From Membranipora membranacea (lineage: Eukaryota > Bryozoa > Gymnolaemata > Cheilostomatida > Membraniporidae), in the NCBI GenBank assembly GCA_914767715.1, contig OU612068.1:30378001-30442000 (forward strand): DNA of 64,000 nt, given 5' to 3'. Position 1 is the stretch's first letter; each line of letters opens with the position of its first letter. Both the position numbers and the translations under genes were made by a program. The notes below the pieces were generated by a model. The model saw only the letters and a list, made by a program, of their open reading frames with translations. It was not told the origin of the DNA and searched no databases. Below, one piece after another: positions 59,296 through 64,000 of this stretch.

Positions 59296-60020
59296 CATGG
59301 GCCCCTGGGACTTACATGTCTTTACTTTGCCAATGTCCACTATCAACCACCCAAAAAACACCAAACAGGGTAAGACACAAAAAAAAAATTTTTTACAACC
59401 CACTTTGAAATCTCTCACACTAACTCACTCCTCCTTCCTCTTTCATTTGCCTCAGGTTTGAAGTTTCTAGCACAAACAGAGCTGACTTTATGGACCAGAG
59501 GAAAAAATACATGTTACAAAATTCACAAAATCTGAGTAGGCTGAAATGGCTGCATGGCTATTGACATCCCCACATGATTATTGTACTTTCTTTTTTATTT
59601 CACTAAATTGGTTCTTTTTACACTCATATATGATTTCTCATAGTTTATTAGAAGCTTAAAAATTAATGAATATAATTTAGAACTCATATATGAGTGTAAA
59701 AAGAACCAATTTAGTGAAATAAAAAAAAAGTACAATAATCATGTGGGGATGTCAATAGTCATGCAGCCATTTCAGCCTACTCAGATTTTGTGAATTTTGT
59801 AACATGTATTTTTTTCTCTGGTCCATAAAGTCAGCTCTGTTTGTGCTAGAAACTCAAACCTGAGGCAAATGAAAGAGGAAGGAGGGCTGAGTTAGTGTGT
59901 GAGATTTCAAGGTAGGTTGTAACAAATATTTTTTTTGTGTCTGACCCTGTTTGGTGTTTTTTGGGTGGTTGATAGTGGACATTGGCAAAGTAAAGACATG
60001 TAAGTCCCAGGGGCCCATGG
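59296..60020. mobile_element. Near-perfect foldback element, family B
   Basis: Two arms of about 340 bp (59296-59633 and 59682-60020) are reverse complements with only scattered differences, around a spacer of about 48 bp. The outer ends read CATGGGCCCCTGGGACTTAC on the left and its complement on the right. Inner ends read CTCATATATGA. No transposase-like frame is present. The close match of the arms suggests recent insertion or ongoing gene conversion. Confidence 0.93.
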
Positions 60021-60267
60021 GGTCATCATTCTAATCTTATCTAAATCTCATGATGATTAATTAGATATGTTATGAGCTATGTCACATCTACAAGCAATTA
60101 AGTTAAATATTCACAACATTGTTCTTTCACTGCTGCAAACTCTCTCATATGTGACACAAATCAATTCATGGAAACTGTAAGTAAGACAATCATTCAAGGA
60201 GTAAAAGTCTCATTTCTGTTATAGAGCTAAAAGTGTAAGCGCTGGAGAGTAGTATCACTTTCACCAG

Positions 60268-62740
60268 GATGTAGAATGGTTTCATCTGATAATGAGACCA
60301 AAGCGAAACAAGGTGCAACCGGACGTTGATGGTTGTAAGTGGGTAAGTACACTAATATTTACCTGATCTGAATCAATGCCCAAGGAGTTTTTTACTGTAT
60401 TGATCCTTGCTTTGACACAACTGAACCAATGCCTATAACTCGTCAGTTGATTGTCCCACTGAAGGTGCCAAGGGACACCTTCCTTTGCGAGTTGATATGG
60501 AATCCCAAATTCTCCTATATCCATTGACTATACTTTAAAAAGAGTCCTATGTCTTTCTAATAGTTACAGGGGGCCGTATCATCTCTGAGCAATGAGTACT
60601 TTTACTCCATGCTCTGAGTAACCTATCCATACAGAAGACTGGAAACACAGAATTTTTTTGTGTCATTCCAACAATTGCAGGGATGACCTCTGTGATGTTG
60701 TCGGTAGCTTACCACTTCAGCTGGCCTTTTCATAAACTGCTGCACCATTTTAGATCCTCAATTTAAAATGTATTCATACCCTAACTGGACACCAAATTTG
60801 ACAAGAACCTTGGCGCCAAACTGTGAAAGCAATTGAATTAAAATCGATCAATTTCCTTGTTTTATCTTCTCCAGGTTATAACCCGGACAGATGTTAAGTT
60901 AAATGTCAGATACTTACCACCAACTAACCAATCATCAACAGATAAGACACAGGCTATATTTTTTATTCATGGTGTAGCCGGTTGCTCTGACATATGGTCA
61001 GCACAGCTCCGTCACTTCTCAGAGAGAGGTTATCATGTCATTGCACCTGATCTTGTTGGTCACGGTTTCAGCTCCGCTCCTAGTAAAGCTTCGCTGTATA
61101 GATTCCGATGGATATGTCACGACTGTATCACAGTGTTTGATCACTTTTATCAGGATGTCAATATAGTGGTCGGCCACTCTTATGGGTAAGCTTTGTTGGC
61201 AATCCTTAGTCATATTGCTTCTGCGACTCAAGCTAGCTAATCCTGGAAAATGAGTAAAGCTTTCTACTTTAGTCTGTGCTATTAGATTTGTTGTCATTAT
61301 AGGCCATTTAGCTAGCTAGACACTTGACGTTTACACGGTAGGGTTTTCTAATGTATAAACAAAATATATAAATGTTTATAAGTCTATGTTTATTATTCAA
61401 CCCAACAAGTGTTATCTATTATATATGTTTCAGGACATCATTTGCTGCATATCTTGCTAGGATGCGCCCAAGTAAGATAGATAAATTGGTGCTTATGAGC
61501 GGTGGAGCTCCAGTTGCTCTTTCTCCTCAGAGAGGGGTGTTCTCTCTCCCCTCCCCTGTTCTATCATGTATAAGGCCAGCCATGACAAGAATATTCAACA
61601 AGTATGTATGCTAAAGCTCACCAAGTCTCAAATGAAGCAAAGCTTTAATATCAGAAATTTAATTAGCCCTCTCTGTTTCATGTTTCTCTAATGAAGTGCT
61701 ACATGAACTTACTTTTATCAAATATCATCGCATAAATAAATTGCATTATTGCAGTAATTGAAGTTCATCAACTTACTGTTCAAGTTCTCTCTCATATTCA
61801 ATGATCATGTATCAATTTAATGGATGCAATGACTTGAAGAACCTCTTTTACTTGTTCTAAACCAAATTGAGCAAAATCAAAAAGGTCCCTGTGGAGTTTT
61901 GTGGAATGAAACAATCGATGAATCTTGTAGTTACATTTTAAACGATATTCATCATGAAAATGGTCATTGAAGATTCAATACTCATTACTATCTATAGATC
62001 AAATATTGACGTTCACATGAAAACAGATGTATTTAAATCTTTTTAATCAATATCTGTGTTTTGTAGAAGTGCTTTCCATCATAAGAGCAAAGACCTTCCA
62101 AACAAGGAGGCAGCATTTGATGTTCCTCTATATGTGTTAAGGTGAGCTGTTCAGATTGTTTTATTCATGCTGAAGACTGACCAATAAGCTTCATCAATGC
62201 GCACAGCTTTGTACATGATCCCAGAACATGATTGTTGGATACTCATAAATCAGTCACAACATGGTTTCATAATTTATGTTTTCAAATCATTTATTGCTAT
62301 TCTCTTTTATTCTTATCAGAGACTATTAAATTCTTGGTTGGGCCTATAATATGGTGTTCAAATTCTTCAACACTTGGTTTACTATATATGTTAGGCTCAT
62401 TCAAACAGCAAATGACACCAATTCAGTCTTCTGTTGTGCATGACAAGACTTACGTACCATCTTCAAACAAAACCGCATTGACTCATTCTAGTGACTAGTG
62501 TCTGTCTAGACATGTAAATATTTCATGTTAATTGTTTAAATTTTGTATTTATGAATATTTATGTATATATTCGTATGTAATATGCATGCGGTACTGGCTT
62601 GTTGCAGACACACAATGAATGGTCAGGTATGGGATGATGGTGATGAACTGTTTCACAAGCTAATAACACAGCCTACACTTCTACTTCATGGTGAAGATGA
62701 TGGATTAGAATCTCTACAGGGAACTCAGGAGATGCATGAT
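60268..62740 (+). CDS. ABHD8: ABHD8-like alpha/beta hydrolase, partial (3' exon outside window)
   Basis: Serine-hydrolase fold protein; its substrate in animals is not settled. Exons: 60268-60342 (first Met at 60292), 60875-61185, 61434-61601, 62067-62141, 62608-62740, joined in phases 0, 2, 2, 2, with the last donor in phase 0. Conserved features: RPKR near the start, IFFIHGVAGCSDIW (oxyanion-loop HGVAG), APDLVGHGFSSAP, nucleophile elbow GHSYG, GGAPVAL, MNGQVW-DDGDELF and LLLHGEDDG with the likely acid residue. The expected catalytic His segment (GSHxxMLE in the family) is absent and should lie beyond 64000. The 5' end is uncertain: 60268 is an acceptor-like position in open frame, so earlier exons may exist. 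Confidence 0.85.
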
Positions 62741-63130
62741 GTGAGTTGATGTAATACGGTGACCAGATAACATTGGTAGGGGCACACTGTAGGTACTTTG
62801 ACAAGTTGATAATACTTGGGCATATTCGATGGGTTGGTAGCTTTTATCTGACTTTAACAGGATGGTTACCCAGGTACATGTATGCTAGTGTCATGAGATT
62901 TTTATTAATTATAAGCAAATTCAATCTTACACTTGGGCCAAAAAACAAAGGTATTCATCGCATGCAGAAATTATTTGCCATATTTAACCCCGAACCCATA
63001 GATAAAATTTCATATCCTCTAGCTGTCAAATCTGACTATTTTAAAAGCAACAGTCAGTCCCTTGTCAGGGATTGCCATAGAGTTATTATATACTCTAGAG
63101 AGTGGACAATGCAGTGCTAAAAACGTCCTA
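62741..63130. other. ABHD8-like intron or 3' flank
   Basis: The last recognised exon ends at a GTGAGT donor here, so this is probably intron. It contains a 115-codon frame (62773-63120) without family resemblance, which I do not call as a gene. Confidence 0.35.
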
Positions 63131-64000
63131 CTTAATTATTGCGAAATCCATGACGCAACACAATCTGGTTGTGCATGGCTAGTGCCTGTATCATAAAACT
63201 TATCATTGAGAATATACGTATTGAGCATGGCAATTTAGATTTTTTTGAGCGCTTATAGCCATTTTTTGCGGAAAAATCTTTTTGTGACAGCAAGGTAGTG
63301 ACAGCAGGTACTTTCACTTTCAATTCCGTGACGTAACAAAATCTGTTTGTGCGTGGATAGTGCATGAAACATTGACTTTTTCATTTAAAATATTAGAATT
63401 GGACATACAAATTTAGTTTATGGAGCACTTATAGGCATTTTTTCAGAGAATTTCATATGTAACACCATTTACATCACCTGCAGGTATTTCATCTTCCAGT
63501 CAGTATAAAAATTCTCTAATTCGCCCATTAAAATAAATAAATATCAACCACAAACACATGACAGGGCTTTGATTGTGTCCTGTCGCTCTAACTAATATGT
63601 CGTACACTCAGTCGGTTTATTTTATCTGTTCAGTTCCAGCTACTGAGGATGATTTGTGATAACATTGGGTACAAGTAGCATGTGGAAAAGCAATTGGTGG
63701 TGAAAAAGTTTGCTGCTTGCCTTTATCATCTCTAGATTTTTTAGCAATATCTTTGTGAAACTTTTCATGTCAAACTATTAGATGACTCGCAAGTGATTTC
63801 TTCACCAGTCAGGGGACAAAAATTATTTGTGTTATCCGCTTAAAACACTAAAAATCTCAACCGTAAACACATCATCAGGATAAAATCCGAATTACCTGGC
63901 TAGCCGGTTTTTGCCCCTACCACTTGCCTGCCAGTCTAACTGTGTCCTTTCTCTCTATCTAAAATGTTACACACTCAGTGAGTTCATTTTATCCGTCCAG
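63131..64000. repeat. Degenerate direct repeats, about 190 bp and longer
   Basis: The segment near 63150-63330 (TGACGCAACACAATCTGGTT, then GAGCGCTTATAGCCATTTTTT) recurs in diverged form at 63330-63450 (TGACGTAACAAAATCTGTTT, then GAGCACTTATAGGCATTTTTT). A second pair is TGTGTCCTGTCGCTCTAACT near 63577 and TGTGTCCTTTCTCTCTATCT near 63942, each followed by ACACTCAGT and TTCATTTTATC-like words. This suggests an old tandem array running past the window end. Confidence 0.7.

Noticed and set aside
1-64000. Assignment to a named species or phylum
   Set aside because: Gene content and density show a compact animal genome, but no diagnostic locus allows a safe placement without database comparison.

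Overview
This is a window of a compact, AT-rich animal nuclear genome. Spliceosomal introns are mostly 100-1500 bp, with GT-AG borders at every junction I resolved. The gene set is metazoan: an HNF4 nuclear receptor, an Emi1-type APC/C inhibitor, a CUB/sushi membrane protein, metazoan-type STT3B and ABHD8. The HNF4 DNA-binding domain is nearly identical to the bilaterian type, and genes lie only about 5 kb apart. That fits a small invertebrate genome (placozoan-like, cnidarian-like or small-genome bilaterian), but the phylum cannot be fixed from the sequence alone.

Layout. 299-12883 (-): HNF4-type nuclear receptor, nine coding exons, with three candidate alternative first exons. About 12.9-16.6 kb: no gene recognised. 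16.64-20.15 kb (-): near full-length but broken non-LTR retrotransposon. 20.40-20.91 kb: foldback element. 21865-30966 (-): STT3B, 17 exons, with a second foldback element in an intron. 31.0-33.5 kb: nested dispersed repeats. 33657-34590 (+): small UPF0449-like protein with a C-terminal membrane segment. 35463-37701 (+): TSEN34, six exons. 38109-41735 (-): Emi1/Emi2-like F-box/ZBR protein, four exons. 42876-43836 (+): POLR2K, three exons. 44057-52104 (-): EXOC3/Sec6, 19 exons. 54134-57286 (+): CUB-like/sushi single-pass membrane protein, seven exons. 57567-57899 (-): LSM7. 59.30-60.02 kb: near-perfect foldback element with arms of about 340 bp. 60.27 kb to beyond 62.74 kb (+): ABHD8-like hydrolase, incomplete at its 3' side. 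63.13-64.0 kb: degenerate direct repeats.

I rebuilt gene models by hand from splice signals, reading-frame phase and recalled family similarity. The complete models close in frame: HNF4 460 aa, STT3B 824 aa, UPF0449-like 147 aa, TSEN34 282 aa, Emi1-like 403 aa, POLR2K 60 aa, EXOC3 753 aa, CUB/sushi 505 aa, LSM7 110 aa. From 31 kb onward genes mostly alternate head-to-head and tail-to-tail, with tail-to-tail gaps of 220-410 bp. The genes are unrelated housekeeping and regulatory loci (RNA processing, transcription, secretion, glycosylation, cell cycle) and do not form one pathway. I saw no tRNA, rRNA, CRISPR or prokaryotic features.

The items most worth a second look are the three interchangeable HNF4 first exons, the tail-anchor exon on the UPF0449-like protein, the two DSGxxxS degrons plus a C-terminal RLL tail on the Emi1-like protein, the cysteine-poor CUB/sushi receptor-like protein, and the foldback transposon families.
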